Below, piece after piece: positions 7,991-17,809 of a DNA stretch of 17,809 nucleotides. The translations under genes and the position numbers were made by a program. Location: assembly GCF_000003605.2 (NCBI RefSeq), contig NW_003129866.1, positions 84,751 to 102,559 of the forward strand. The letters run 5' to 3'. Under the pieces are notes generated by a model. The model saw nothing but the letters and a program-made list of their open reading frames with translations. It searched no databases and was not told the origin of the DNA. Numbering within the stretch: position 1 is the first letter of the stretch; each line of letters starts with the position of its first letter. This DNA comes from Saccoglossus kowalevskii. Its lineage: Eukaryota; Hemichordata; Enteropneusta; Harrimaniidae.

Positions 7991-9621
7991 CAAAACTTGG
8001 TGAATGGAAAAATAAGGTTGCATTATTAGAAATACATGGAGGATAACACCTCAAATCTCAGATTATGTGCTTCTAACCGTATTTGTTAATAGCCACTGAC
8101 AATGGCTCTTCAACTGCCGCTGTAGTAACAAAATAACTGATTGCACACTGAACAAAGAATTGTTAAACCTATTAATATGCACAACACTTTAAACTTCCCC
8201 TAGCAACAACAGAACCGCATCCAATACTATAAATTGGTGGACATACAAGCGGAACAAAGCACACTGTTACCAAATGGTGGCAAACCTTTGCATTCGCCAA
8301 ACATCCCAATCTAAAACGCAAAGATAAGTATTTGTGGTACAGGTGCCAACATAACACTATACGAGAAACGATAACGGCCTGCATGCCCACATTCGCTTTC
8401 TGAAACAAAATACGAATGTGGTGCAACAAATGTGTATGGTGGTTACTCTGTGGCAATGTGCAGAATTACCACTACTTGTACTATTACGTCACACCTTTCA
8501 GTGTACAGCACTGCGCCCTCAATAGAGCCATGCCCTATATGAAACGACAAGACAACTCATTACACTGTGTGACGCTAGAATATTGTTATTAATTGTAAAA
8601 TTAAATGCATAGTAATTGATTTGTTTATAAATGCATATTAATTAAGGAAATCTAAAGTTAGCTATTTGGCAACTCGTTCATTATACAACAGTCTGCATGT
8701 TTTGCTGAAACCAGATTCACGTTCACATTTAACCTGCCTTACTGCTGAATTGTTAGACTTATGAAAACATATTTTAGAAACCACACCCACTTTTAGCAAA
8801 CACTAAATTGTTAGACAAGCAAAAAAGTAATAATGAAACACGCTATCCTGAAAGAAAACAAACAATGTCGATAGATCGTGATCGTAAACAAAGATAAACA
8901 GAAAGAGAGCATAGCTGCTCATTTCAATCACATTGCCTACAGAAGGGTTCCCTTTTGCCCAAAAAAACAATGAACTTAAATTTGATTGTCGACCATGAAA
9001 AACATGGAAGAAAACTGACATTCAATACAGGATAGACGAAGCCCCGGTTTGATTGACTGCAAAATTATGTTTTTCCCTAATCTTTCAATATATTCCTGCC
9101 ACAACAGTCTGTAATCTTAAATTTTGAATACTTTATAATTGTACTCTAAAATTTGAAAATTAAGTAGAAGAAATGGTGGACTTTTTACTGATTTGTCACT
9201 TTTAGAATGTACAAATTTAAACAACACATGTTTAACAAACACAGGGCAAAACACCAAGGACAAACACGTTTCAAAGTCAGAACTCTACTCTCTACTAGGT
9301 AAGTAATACAATGGATGAGGCAATACTTACAATACAATTACTCGTGTCGTGTTTTCCTTTGCAATTTGTTTTGATTTTCATGTAAATTATATTTGCAAAG
9401 CAGCAACATGACATAATATGAATTCATTCTATTTTTAATGTTTTTGAATTCAACAGCATAAGTTCCATTTACCTTTTACATTTTCTCACACAGCCTTTGA
9501 TACCTGGTATTTGAAGATCATAATGTTATCGATTATAATCTCATCTACCACTCTATCGAATGTAAGATGACAATTGTATGGTTATGGCCAAATAACGTTA
9601 TACTAATTTGCTATTGTACAG
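7991..9621. other. Intergenic DNA, no gene recognised
   Basis: A less AT-rich stretch at about 8190-8540 contains a minus-strand open frame of 94 codons (8172-8456) with no family resemblance. It also has a short hairpin (CCACATTCG at 8387-8395 with CGAATGTGG at 8413-8421) and ends near CTGCGCCCTC, a style of terminus common in old transposable elements. A strong donor-like CTAG then GTAAGTAA lies at 9299/9300 with no exon I can attach to it. A minus-strand frame at 8803-9021 looks like chance. I therefore annotate no gene. Confidence 0.6.
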
Positions 9622-10289
9622 TATGTCGCCCTCTGTAGTTGAGATATGGTGAGGTGGCTGTTTACAGCACCGGGAAAAAGCAGAGAGAAATGGCGGATCA
9701 CAGCATGTATTGCTGGTGTTTTGACGCATTTGCATGAATTATAGCAGTCGAGTGAGCTACACTAAGCGAAGTTTAGGTTGTTGGTTGTTGCGGTCTAATT
9801 ACAGTGAGCATACATATAATTTTTCATGTTTGTTTGAACTACTGACTGTTTGCAATGTTTGTTTGAAGTCATTGCTTCATATACATGTGACTCGTGTTTA
9901 CCGATCACGCTAGTCTTTAGGCTTAACGATCTACTGCGTATAATTCCATGTATTTTTAAGATGTGTTGAGATATTTGTACCCTTCGTGAGGTAATCGCTA
10001 TTATGATAGTAATATTATTGTACATGTATACTGTGCATATTGATCGATTACGTGAAATGTATTGTTTACTTATGTTCTTTATTTCTCTGTATACTTTTCA
10101 GTCAATCGTTTCTCAGTGTTGGAAAGGAATAAAGTGCACTTAAAGTTTATGTTCGAACATTTGTTTCTTATGTTTTTGGAGAGCGCAATGACAACGCCCA
10201 ATAATCCAACAAGGGGTCGAGCATTAGCCTTTAGTAATTGTTTGCGTCCTACATTCTATTGACGTAATAGGCAAGTTTTTGTCTTGAAC
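9622..10289 (+). mobile_element. 5' flank or candidate 5' LTR and leader of the BEL/Pao element
   Basis: The region begins near a less AT-rich block, TGTCGCCCTCTGTAGTTG (9624-9641), which could be the TG start of an LTR. It holds an AATAAA at about 10127-10132, late in the segment as expected for an LTR R region. It ends just before the gag-like ATG at 10290. I find no matching second copy downstream of the coding remnants and no convincing primer-binding site, so the LTR call rests on position and composition only. GTTTGTTTGAA occurs twice near 9828 and 9857. The open frame at 10062-10262 is not convincing. Confidence 0.35.
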
Positions 10290-11069
10290 ATGGATTATCG
10301 ATATACTGATCCAAATTTGGGTATGCATAGTTTCATTGAAGAGTCCGCCAGAAAGGGAAGTCACGTGAGTAGTGATCGTTCAGATATCCATCGCAATACC
10401 CAGATAAAAATACCCACTGGTTTTGATTATGAATGGGAATTCATAGAAAAAAAACTGAAGTCACTGTGCATGCAGCTGCATGCCATGACAGACCAAATAC
10501 TGGGTCCAATAGAAACACCCACAAATGTAAACATTGTAATAAGAAAATACACAGCGTGGATGGATGTATACAAATAATTTCTGGATACCCATGATGCATA
10601 TGTCAAATACTTGTTCGGCCAAGAGCAGTGGGAATTTCAGTCAAGTTGGTTTGGAAAGCATGAACAGGCATGTCAAGGCTTTAACCGTAAAGTGAGTGTC
10701 TGGATTAGTAAACAGGATTCTCAATCAAGGAAGACACACGGAATAAGTCCAGAAGACAGCGTTTCCAGTGTTGGCACTTATACAAGAAATAGATTAAGGA
10801 GATATCAAAGTAGTGTAGCCTCTTCTCGATCCAGTTCACTATTTGCTGCTAGATTCAAGGAAGAACAGCGTAAAGCAGAATTGTTGAATAGGCTTGCTGC
10901 ATTAGACCAGCGCAAGAAACTTGAGATTGAAAGAAGAAGGAGAAGCAAAAATAGCAATAAAGTTAAAGAGAAAAAGTTAGCCTTGGAAACAGAAATCGCT
11001 GAGGCAAAGACAAAAGTTCTCGATAAATTTGAATTAAAGTTGAATCAAAGTTTGAGCCTGGTCCTGTGA
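10290..11069 (+). pseudogene. gag-like remnant of BEL/Pao element
   Basis: A single frame runs from ATG 10290 to TGA 11067-11069, interrupted by one TAA at 10575-10577. The second half (from about 10780) is rich in Ser and Arg, then becomes a charged coiled coil (AARFKEEQRKAELLNRL and following Lys, Glu and Arg heptads). This is typical of the N-terminal part of invertebrate Pao polyproteins. The usual central gag domain and CCHC zinc knuckles are absent: protease-type sequence appears only about 100 bases after the coiled coil, where roughly a kilobase would be expected. An internal deletion near 11070 is therefore likely. Frame changes by 11080, where coding-like sequence continues in another frame. 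Confidence 0.75.
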
Positions 11070-11089
11070 GTGCCTGGGCAAGTATGGCT

Positions 11090-11576
11090 TCAAAGGAAAA
11101 GTGTTATATGGAGGCCGGAGATGATGAATGTACCATGACAATTGTTCCTGTGAAAGTGCAATTGAAACTTACCATTTCCCGACCCTAGGAGCAGCATCAA
11201 TTTCTGTACTGAGAGTTTAGTAAGGAAACTTGGTTTGATTGGAAGAAAGGTGAAAATTACACTCGACACTATGAGAGTACCACATGTCATGAACACCTAT
11301 ATTGTTCATGGTCTTGAAGTGTGTGATCTCCAATGTAAAAATGCTATTGATCTTCCAAAGGTTTATACAAAGGATAAGATGCCAGTGTTGCGACACTGTA
11401 TTTCAACCCAGGATGGTATTTCTTATTGGTCCCATCTGCAGGAAGTTCCTGTCTTCCAGATTAACGCTGATGTGGGTTTTTTGATTGGGTATGCGATACC
11501 AGATGCATACACGCCTCTGGAAATCAGAAGAGCTGAAGCAGTTGGATCTTATGGTAAGAAGCTCTACAAATTTTGA
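11090..11576 (+). pseudogene. Aspartic protease (A17, Pao type) remnant
   Basis: A short TMTIVPVKV-like lead-in (about 11130-11165) in one frame is followed, after a frameshift near 11165-11180, by an open frame from 11166 to the TGA at 11574-11576. It contains NFCTESLVRKLGLIGRK, then the LEVCDL, LPKVYT and INADVGFLIG blocks characteristic of the Pao protease region. The catalytic D-[ST]-G-[ST]-like site reads D-P-R-S at 11181-11192, so the Gly is replaced by Arg. The frame shifts again around 11550-11580 before the reverse transcriptase part. Confidence 0.8.
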
Positions 11577-12474
11577 TTTTTCTGAGCGTTCACTTGACGA
11601 CAAGGGGGAGCCCTCCCAGGAAGACAAGACGTTCACAATGAAAGTGAATGAATGCATCAGTCATGTTAATGGACATTATCAGACCATTTTACCCTTTCTA
11701 GATGATGATGTTAAGCTGCCGTACAATAAAGGATATGCTACCAAACGACTTAAATGTGTTGAGAAGAATTATCCTGAATTTTAAAAGGATTACACAGCCT
11801 CCATGGAAAGCATTATAAGCAAGGGATATGCAGTGAAAGTTTATGAAGATAAACTTGGTAGAAGTGATGGCAAAGTTTCGTATGTTCCACATCACAGTGT
11901 TTACCACCCACGAAATCCAGGGAAGATAGATGTTGTTTTTGACTATGCAGCCAGGTTCCAGGGGACAGCATTGAATGATCATCTGTTACAACGGCCAGAT
12001 TTAACAAACAACTTACTTGGTGTGTTGCTACGCTTCAGACAAGAGTTCGTCGCTTTGATGGCTGACATTGAAGCAATGTTTCATCAGGTATGGATTCCAA
12101 AAAATGACTGTGACTGTCTGCGATTTTTTTGGTGGCCTAATATTAACTTAGATAGACAACCGGAAGTATATGCTATGACAGTTCATTTGTTTGGGGCGGT
12201 ATCTTCCCCCAGCTGTGCCAATACTGCACTTCAAAGAACCACTGAAGATAACAAAAACTACATTGGTGCAGATGTTGTGACTACAGTCCTTAGAAACTTC
12301 TATGTTGATGACTGTTTACAGTCTGTAGAATCTGAAACAAAAGCTATAAGTTTGGTACATGACCTGAGAGATCTGTATCAACGAGGTGGATTTAACCTAA
12401 CAAAATGGATGAGTAACAGTCGCATTGTCCTAGAGTCGATTCAGACTGAAGAGTGTTCTAAGGAAGTTAAATAA
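11577..12474 (+). pseudogene. Reverse transcriptase remnant (BEL/Pao)
   Basis: The frame begins upstream with LPFLDDDVKLPYN (from about 11688), has a TAA at 11782-11784, and then runs open from 11785 to TAA 12472-12474. It shows palm motif A (MADIEAMFHQV, Asp codon 12064-12066), FGAVSSPSCAN, and palm motif C YVDD at 12301-12312 followed by CLQSV. HHSVYHPRNPGKIDVVFD is the typical Pao fingers segment. The polymerase residues are intact within this piece, but stops on both sides prevent a polyprotein. Family assignment is confident because FGxxSSPSCAN and YVDDxL spacing are standard for this clade. Confidence 0.92.
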
Positions 12475-13463
12475 CTTAACCTCAACTATGATGATCTTCC
12501 TGTGAGCGTGCTTTAGGAGTGTTTTGGTTGTTTGAACTAGACATGCTTGGCTTCAAGATTATTGTGCTAGACCGACCAACCACTAGGAGGGGAATATTGT
12601 CCATCGTCAGTTCCATCTACGATGTACTCGACCTTGTGTCACCATTTATACTCCCTGCAAGAATACTTTTACAAAGCTTGTGGCAGCAAGGCAGTGAATG
12701 GGATGAGCTTACTGAAGGGGCTTGTCTTCAGGTGTGGCAGAAATGGCTGTCTGGCTTGCCAAAATAGGAGCCATTCTCAGTTGCGAGGTGTTATAAACCT
12801 AAACATTTTGGTGAAGTACTTTCATGTCAAGTACATAATTTCAGTGATGCCAGTGAACAAGGATATGGATTGGTATCGTATCTGCGTCTGGTCAATGGGA
12901 GAGGAGAAATTCATTGCACCATACTTCTGAGAAAACCTAGGATTGCACCCCTTAAAAAGGTGACGATACCCCGCATGTAACTGACTGCAGCAATGCTTTC
13001 AGTACGAATGAATGAGAAACTGAAAAGAGAGTTGGATTACAACATTGACAAGTCCTATTTTTAGACAGATAGCATGTCAGTGCTGAGATACATCACTAAT
13101 GAGACTACACGCTTCCATATATTTGTCTCTAACAATGTGTCTACAATTCATGAGGGATCAGAGGTGTCTCGGTGGAGGTACATGAATACGAAATTAAACC
13201 CAGCAGATGATGTTTCAAGGGGTTTGATAATAACTGACTTCATAAAATGCAAGCAATGGGTTACTGCTCCAGGTTTACTGTGGTCTCCAGAATCTGAATG
13301 GCCAGGGAATCAAGTAGTTTTAGAGAGGATTCACGATGAGGATCCTGAAGTGAAGAAGCTCTCAGATATTGTTCTAATAGATGAGCAATCTAGCTTCATG
13401 AGTAGTCTAATTTCACTTTTTTCAAGCTGGATGTCACTGAAGCGGACAGAGAATGGATCTTAA
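12475..13463 (+). pseudogene. Connection and RNase H remnant (BEL/Pao)
   Basis: After a frameshift between 12474 and 12510, one frame carries RRGILSIVSSIYDVLDLVSP and WQKWLSGLPK (connection). It then passes TAG 12765-12767 into RNase H: FSDAS with Asp codon 12846-12848, IPRM followed by TAA 12978-12980 exactly where the catalytic Glu belongs, and TAG 13062-13064 where Trp normally precedes TDS (Asp codon 13068-13070). NPADDVSRG follows near 13198-13224. The frame continues to TAA 13461-13463. These are point nonsense changes in an otherwise readable frame, which argues for decay by substitution. Confidence 0.88.
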
Positions 13464-13800
13464 CTGGTAAGAAAATTTACAACGTTGGGACAGTCTGAGA
13501 AAAAACAAGTGCGAGGGAGTATGTCTGCAGATGAGAGAGAGCACCTTGATGATGACAAGATAGGAAAAATTAGGTCTAGAGTAAACCTCAAGTCTGCATC
13601 TCTTGATAGTGACATACTACAAGAGACAGAAAGATGCATTGTGACTTATGTACAAAGAAGTCACTTCCCAGATGAGTTGCACATATTTCTCAAAGGTCTT
13701 CATAGTGAGATTAGAATGACTGTTAAAAAGACAAGCCATGTCTATAAAATAGATCCAATTCTGGAAGATGATCAAAGTATGCCTTGTAGTCTCTCAACGG
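13464..13800 (+). pseudogene. Pre-integrase remnant of BEL/Pao pol
   Basis: The same frame resumes after the stop at 13461. It carries a segment with ETERCIVTYVQ, HFPDEL and KIDPILEDD, which corresponds to the Pao region just before the integrase zinc finger. Similarity ends around 13780-13800. The expected GGR-type motif is not clear, and neither HHCC nor DDE integrase motifs follow. The frame stays open to 13943, but the later residues look unrelated. Confidence 0.7.
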
Positions 13801-14660
13801 CGTTTTCCGATTACATTTTTCTGGAATTATATTGGGCCTTGTTACAAGATACATCCCCCTCTGCCGGAAAGCATTCTCTCTCTTCAGTGTTTTTCTCTGC
13901 ACGACTTTGGTTTAACTGTCGGCTCCTTTATTCCCTCAAATAACTCTGAGGTGGGGCTAGTCAGCCGTCTGCCAGTTGATTGTGTTCAGGGGTACGCAAG
14001 CCATAATCTGCTATGACAACCTGTGTCCCTGCCAATGCTGATCGGGTGACATCTCTGGTAGTGTGCTTATCTGATAAGTCTTCTCTCTTCAGTTTGTCCG
14101 CAGTCACGGGTTGGGGATCGTTTGGTGAAAATATATCACCACAACTGAGGCAGTGCATGGGAGGAAATATACCTGTAACAAATACAATAAATTAAAACAA
14201 CACAATATATAAGGTTTCCTTCACTTTAATACATAAATAGTACAGGGTGTTAATCACTAGAACCAGCAAGGGACGGGGATATACAGTAAACAAATACAAC
14301 TTAAGACTTGATCGATGTTGCGGGAAACACTCTACTCCCCAGTGAACAGCAATGTACAATGTTGCGTTCTTTCGTATCTGGCACACTGTCGAAGCAGCTG
14401 CACTATAATTTAAACTTGTACTCTGTGTTCAGAAGTATCGGCAACTGCACTGCTATCTGATGCTACTAGTAGCACTGGTATCACGGGAGCCATTCGGGCA
14501 GGGGCGTCAGTGGTTCCTGTTGATGAGCAGGGATTACTGCACAGCACGTCTGCATATGTACCTATGTATAGGATACAGCTCACTGGATGTTGGAAACTGC
14601 ATCACAAGATGTTACAGGATCAAGTAAGGTCACCTTTCTGACTGAAGGTTTTCACACAAG
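13800..14660 (-). other. Unidentified richer-GC block, possibly an antisense element insertion
   Basis: Base composition changes where Pao similarity stops. Read on the minus strand, a pyrimidine-rich acceptor-like TTGTATTTGTTACAG is followed by an open frame (14158 down to 13961, 66 codons) beginning MHCLSCGDIFSP. An AATAAA on the minus strand lies at about 13926-13931, downstream of that frame. This could be the terminal part of a second retroelement inserted into or next to the Pao copy, or a UTR-like fragment. I do not recognise the protein and find no terminal repeats. Plus-strand open frames here overlap each other and look like chance. Confidence 0.3.
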
Positions 14661-15607
14661 TCTAAACATAAATACTACTACTGATGTATGGTCATGCAAA
14701 CAATAACATGTATCCTACAAAATATTTAGTTATCTCGAAATAACGGACAAATCAGTGTACAGAGGAGGACAATTTTGGTAGTGGAATAACCCACTCTTTG
14801 TCCAAGCTCTACCAATTTAATATAGGAGACTCGGGTTGTATCTGTTTTCATTGCCAACACCACTGGGCTCAGCACATTCTAAGGTATTTCACAATCACCA
14901 TGATGTATGTATCTCAAATTATGGTGACTACACCACCCAGTGACTGTATCAGCAGTCTAAAAATAAACATGTGTGATAGGTTGTTGCAAAGTGTTCAAAC
15001 ATCTGAGCTTTTCATTAACACATCAAGGGGTCTGTTTTCTAAAAGTTCGTTTTACTTACAATTTATGTCACAACATAATATCATATCAAACCCTTTTCTC
15101 ATAAATATGACATTTTATTTCGATTGAAGCCCTCTTTAGTTGAGATCAGTTTTTTTACTTCCTATTCGTTTTTCGACGAAGAGGACGCTATTACCGAAGT
15201 TATGGTTACTGACTGGCCTGTATTTAAACGAAGTCTATTGACAGTTATGTGATGTAATATGTAGAATGAAAATAGTCATTTGACTTGTTTTTATAGGCCA
15301 CTTTCTTCTGTCTGGTTCTCACTTTAATATTTTCGGCTCAAAAACCACTATGTAGTTTTTGGGGAATGCTTTGTGCCATTGTTTGCAAACAATTGTAGTT
15401 TAATTGTCCCTATACAGAACTGATGATAGTTATACATGGTGATAGAGGAATTAGGACACAACTACATGAATAATAAAACTCTACACCACTGTTTCGTAAT
15501 CTACAAGTACCAGGAGCTTTATATTTAATAATTGACTGCAAAACTATCATAAATTATAAACTTCGCAAATTAACATATCAATTAAAACGTATGGGTTTGA
15601 GTGTTCA
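14661..15607. other. Non-coding stretch, no gene recognised
   Basis: A plus-strand frame of 109 codons (14798-15127) starts at TTG and has no family features. A 16-base perfect palindrome ATTGTTTGCAAACAAT lies at 15378-15393. Nothing else stands out. Confidence 0.5.
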
Positions 15608-15736
15608 AGCATTGATAACAACACCGTTAATGTTTAATTTCATCGGTTATTTAACTTGTGACAGGTACGCAAACTCGCAAAATATATGAATATATAAAGC
15701 TTTTTATTATTGAAAATACTAAAATTGATAATCGGT
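15608..15736. repeat. Downstream copy of the segment found in NXPE intron 5
   Basis: It aligns with 6472-6602 in the same orientation: ATTGATAACAACACCGTTAA, then ATATAAAGCTTTTTATTATTG and ACTAAAATTGATA. The middle is gapped and the intronic CA run is missing here. Beyond 15740 I see no further similarity to the intron. Confidence 0.6.
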
Positions 15737-15977
15737 AAGACCATATAAGCAAACATAAAATTGATTCTTCCACAATCTGGTCCTTGACATAACATTGTTT
15801 TCTGAAGGTAATGTCATGACTTATCTCATTATTCATTGAATCAGGTCACATTCGGTGATTGTCTAAGCGGCATATATACCATAATAATCACTAACGAGTC
15901 TCAAGACTTTTCACTCAATTTTGCCAATACTGCTTGCATAAATGGCCTATTAATAAACCCTTCAATGACACATTAAT

Positions 15978-16330
15978 GTTTTGTTAGTAAATATAACATA
16001 TTTGTTGTTGTTGACATCATGTTTCCGAATTGATGTCGCATGTATATTAATTTGTATGACACCACGAGTCTATAGCAATCCCTATTAAATACAGATTGAA
16101 TATTATATGGTTATACATCTCTAAATATTAAAGGAAAGCGCTTCTTAAAATCATAATTACAATAAATATAGCGAATGTATATTTGTGATTACACACCAAT
16201 TAAAAAAATACCTGCTATACAAGAGGGAACTTACTTGATAGCAAAATGGTATATATTGTTTCTATTAACATGCATATACATGGTAACCCTTTGGAAGCAC
16301 TTTCATGTTTTTCATTTAAACACACTATTT
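15978..16330. repeat. Degenerate tandem copy R1
   Basis: R1 begins GTTTTGTTAGTAAATATAAC, passes through a TGTCGCATGTATATTAATT block, ATTAAATACAG (16084-16094) and AAAATCATAATTACAATA, and ends AAGCACTTTCATGTTTTT...CACTATTT at 16295-16330. All of these blocks recur in order in R2. Non-coding. Confidence 0.7.
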
Positions 16331-16652
16331 ACATTGGCAACATAATGTTCAATTAAAAAACATATGTATTTTCTATCAAAACATTCGTGTTTTAGTATTT
16401 TTGAAAGAAATCACTGTTACTATGGGCATAAGTTTGCCCAAAACAATAATCAACAAATCCATTTTTTAAACAGTGAAAGACCCTGGAAATAAAAAGCTAA
16501 ATTAAACAAGCACTCACCCACGCATAACGAAAAAATTATGCATAATCAGCTATAATTTGAGCTTATCACTTCCGGTAGACAAGACGAATGTTGTTCATTG
16601 CATGTCACACTGTATAATGCAAATGTGCAATATAGTTAATATTTTACTTACG

Positions 16653-17175
16653 TGTTTTGTTAGCAAATAAAACATTTGTTTTCCTGACATTATATGTCTC
16701 AGAATTCATGTCGGATGCATATTAATTGGTATGATACCATTGATATATAGACAATATTATACACCTTTTGTCCGTTCATTCAACCACACAAGCTGAGTCC
16801 ATTTCTGTGCGTGTATTTTACAATGGAAAACCATCTCTTCATTGTTTATATATTCACGGGAACAATAGTCTAGCCAGCGTTCAAACTGCCGCTCATGCCA
16901 AGGCACATGTGTGCAATACACAGTGTACATATTCCAAATCGGAAATCACAATTAAATACAGTAGAAATATTGAATCGATACGCATTTATACATATTAAAG
17001 TGCAGCGAGTACTAAAATCATAATTAATATAGCAAATGTAAATGTAAATCACGCCCCCATGCATACACAAACGCGAATTATTTTATAACAAAACAGAACC
17101 TATTTAATCTATTACAAGCGCTTACGTAGTAATTATTGAAAGCACTTTCATGTTTTTTATTAAAACATACTATTT
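16653..17175. repeat. Degenerate tandem copy R2, with about 190 extra bases
   Basis: R2 matches R1 from GTTTTGTTAGCAAATAAAAC to about 16757 and again from ATTAAATACAG (16951-16961) to AAAGCACTTTCATG...CATACTATTT (17175). The intervening 16757-16950 has no counterpart in R1 and is less AT-rich, so it is either an insertion in R2 or a deletion from R1. Two short open frames cover it on opposite strands (16768-16998 plus, 16870-17070 minus); neither resembles a known protein. Confidence 0.7.
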
Positions 17176-17211
17176 GTACTGAAAGCTCAAATTTTATATT
17201 AAAACGTGTAT

Positions 17212-17809
17212 TATATTAAATAAAAAAAGGGTTTTAATCGCACCAGGGTATATTTACATGTGATTTAAGCATGTATAAAAAAACTATTCAATTTGAAGCA
17301 TTCGGAAAACAAATTCACCGACGATGTTTCAACTCAAAACACTATAAATGTTTCAAAAAGTGGTAATGTATAAGGCACATTTGTGTTCATGAGAGTAACT
17401 AAAACACTTTTTTTTCAAATTATTTTATTTTGAAGCACTTCTGAAAACAAACACGCATCCAATGTTTTAACTTAAAAAACCCGACGATACATGTTTCGTA
17501 TGTGTTTTTGTATACGACATATACACAAATAACAATAACTGAAGTTTTTTTGTATTCTGTAGTATTTTAGAAAACACACACACATGAAATGTTTCAACCT
17601 AAAACGATTCATGTACATGAGTTAGAATAGGTAACCCTTTTATGCAGTCTACGGTACACATCTATAACAGCCACAATGTTTATACAGCATTATATATTAA
17701 AATAGTTGCACGTGTGCATACCATGTACCTATCATCGGTCAGGTTCCTTTTTTGTGAGATAACAATCGACGGCGTACACGATGCGCATGCTCGTTTAAGG
17801 CGTAGATTT
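17212..17809. repeat. Right copy of long direct repeat, running off the window edge
   Basis: Same orientation as 1-705. It contains the same ordered blocks, including the near-identical 51-base block at 17641-17691, an E-box (CACGTG) shortly after it, and GGCGTACACGATGCGCATGCTC near the end (about 17769-17790). It lacks the 107 bases found at 528-634 of the left copy. By analogy with the left copy, the promoter and exon 1 of another NXPE-like gene would be expected beyond 17809. Confidence 0.9.

Larger units (their letters stand above)
9622..13800 (+). mobile_element. Degenerate BEL/Pao LTR retrotransposon
   Basis: Remnants occur in the order typical of BEL/Pao: gag-like coiled coil, A17-type aspartic protease, reverse transcriptase with YVDD, connection domain, RNase H, and the pre-integrase region. 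At least six in-frame stops and several frameshifts break it. The centre of gag is missing and the integrase core never appears. No env-like gene is seen. The element is in the same orientation as the NXPE gene and lies about 2 kb beyond its stop. It is dead as an autonomous element, judging by the stops within catalytic motifs. Confidence 0.9.

Noticed and set aside
8172-8456. Minus-strand 94-codon frame downstream of the NXPE gene
   Set aside because: No family features, and the block looks like old repetitive DNA ending in GCGCCCTC.
9270-9310. Strong splice-donor-like CTAG then GTAAGTAA at 9299/9300
   Set aside because: No open exon with a matching acceptor could be attached, and single good donors are common by chance over 18 kb.
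9622-14660. Intact LTR pair around the BEL/Pao element
   Set aside because: I could not find a second copy of the 9622-10289 sequence downstream, so paired LTRs are not supported.
14798-15127. Plus-strand 109-codon frame
   Set aside because: It starts at TTG, has no known motif, and lies in AT-rich non-coding DNA.
1-17809. Interpretation of the terminal direct repeats as LTRs of one giant element
   Set aside because: They enclose a spliced host-type NXPE gene and an unrelated retroelement, show no TG...CA ends, and the left copy lies directly upstream of a probable promoter. Tandem duplication explains them more simply.

Overview
The window looks like nuclear DNA from an invertebrate animal. 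It is strongly AT-rich and gene-poor. One gene is split by introns with ordinary GT-AG borders, and there is a decayed BEL/Pao LTR retrotransposon, a class missing from mammals. The host gene belongs to the NXPE family (neurexophilin-like domain plus PC-esterase-like domain). I know this family to be enlarged in several marine invertebrates such as amphioxus and molluscs, but I cannot name the species. Nothing points to a bacterial, plasmid or phage origin.

Layout, left to right. (1) 1-705: left copy of a direct repeat whose second copy, 17212-17809, closes the window. (2) About 706-1140: probable promoter and non-coding first exon. (3) 1336-7770: the NXPE gene on the plus strand. It encodes a short cytosolic tail and signal anchor, then a variable luminal stem, the neurexophilin-like domain (exon ending near 4507), a small uncertain exon near 6.2 kb, and one long last exon with the esterase-like domain. 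Intron 3 holds a degenerate tandem repeat. Intron 5 ends in a long AAAT microsatellite almost touching the last exon. (4) 7771-9620: 3' flank, nothing recognised. (5) About 9622-13800: a BEL/Pao element on the plus strand with gag-like, protease, reverse transcriptase, RNase H and pre-integrase remnants, broken by stops, frameshifts and an internal deletion, with no integrase core. (6) About 13800-14660: an unidentified richer-GC block that reads best on the minus strand. (7) 14660-17211: non-coding DNA with a segment also found in NXPE intron 5 and two degenerate tandem copies of another segment.

The NXPE gene is the only apparently functional gene, probably making a type II Golgi-lumen or cell-surface glycoprotein. 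The direct repeat flanking it, with a period of about 17.2 kb, suggests one unit of a tandem array of NXPE-type loci, with the next copy starting just beyond the right edge. Exon phases agree across every junction in the proposed model, but exon 5 and the first exon are inference.
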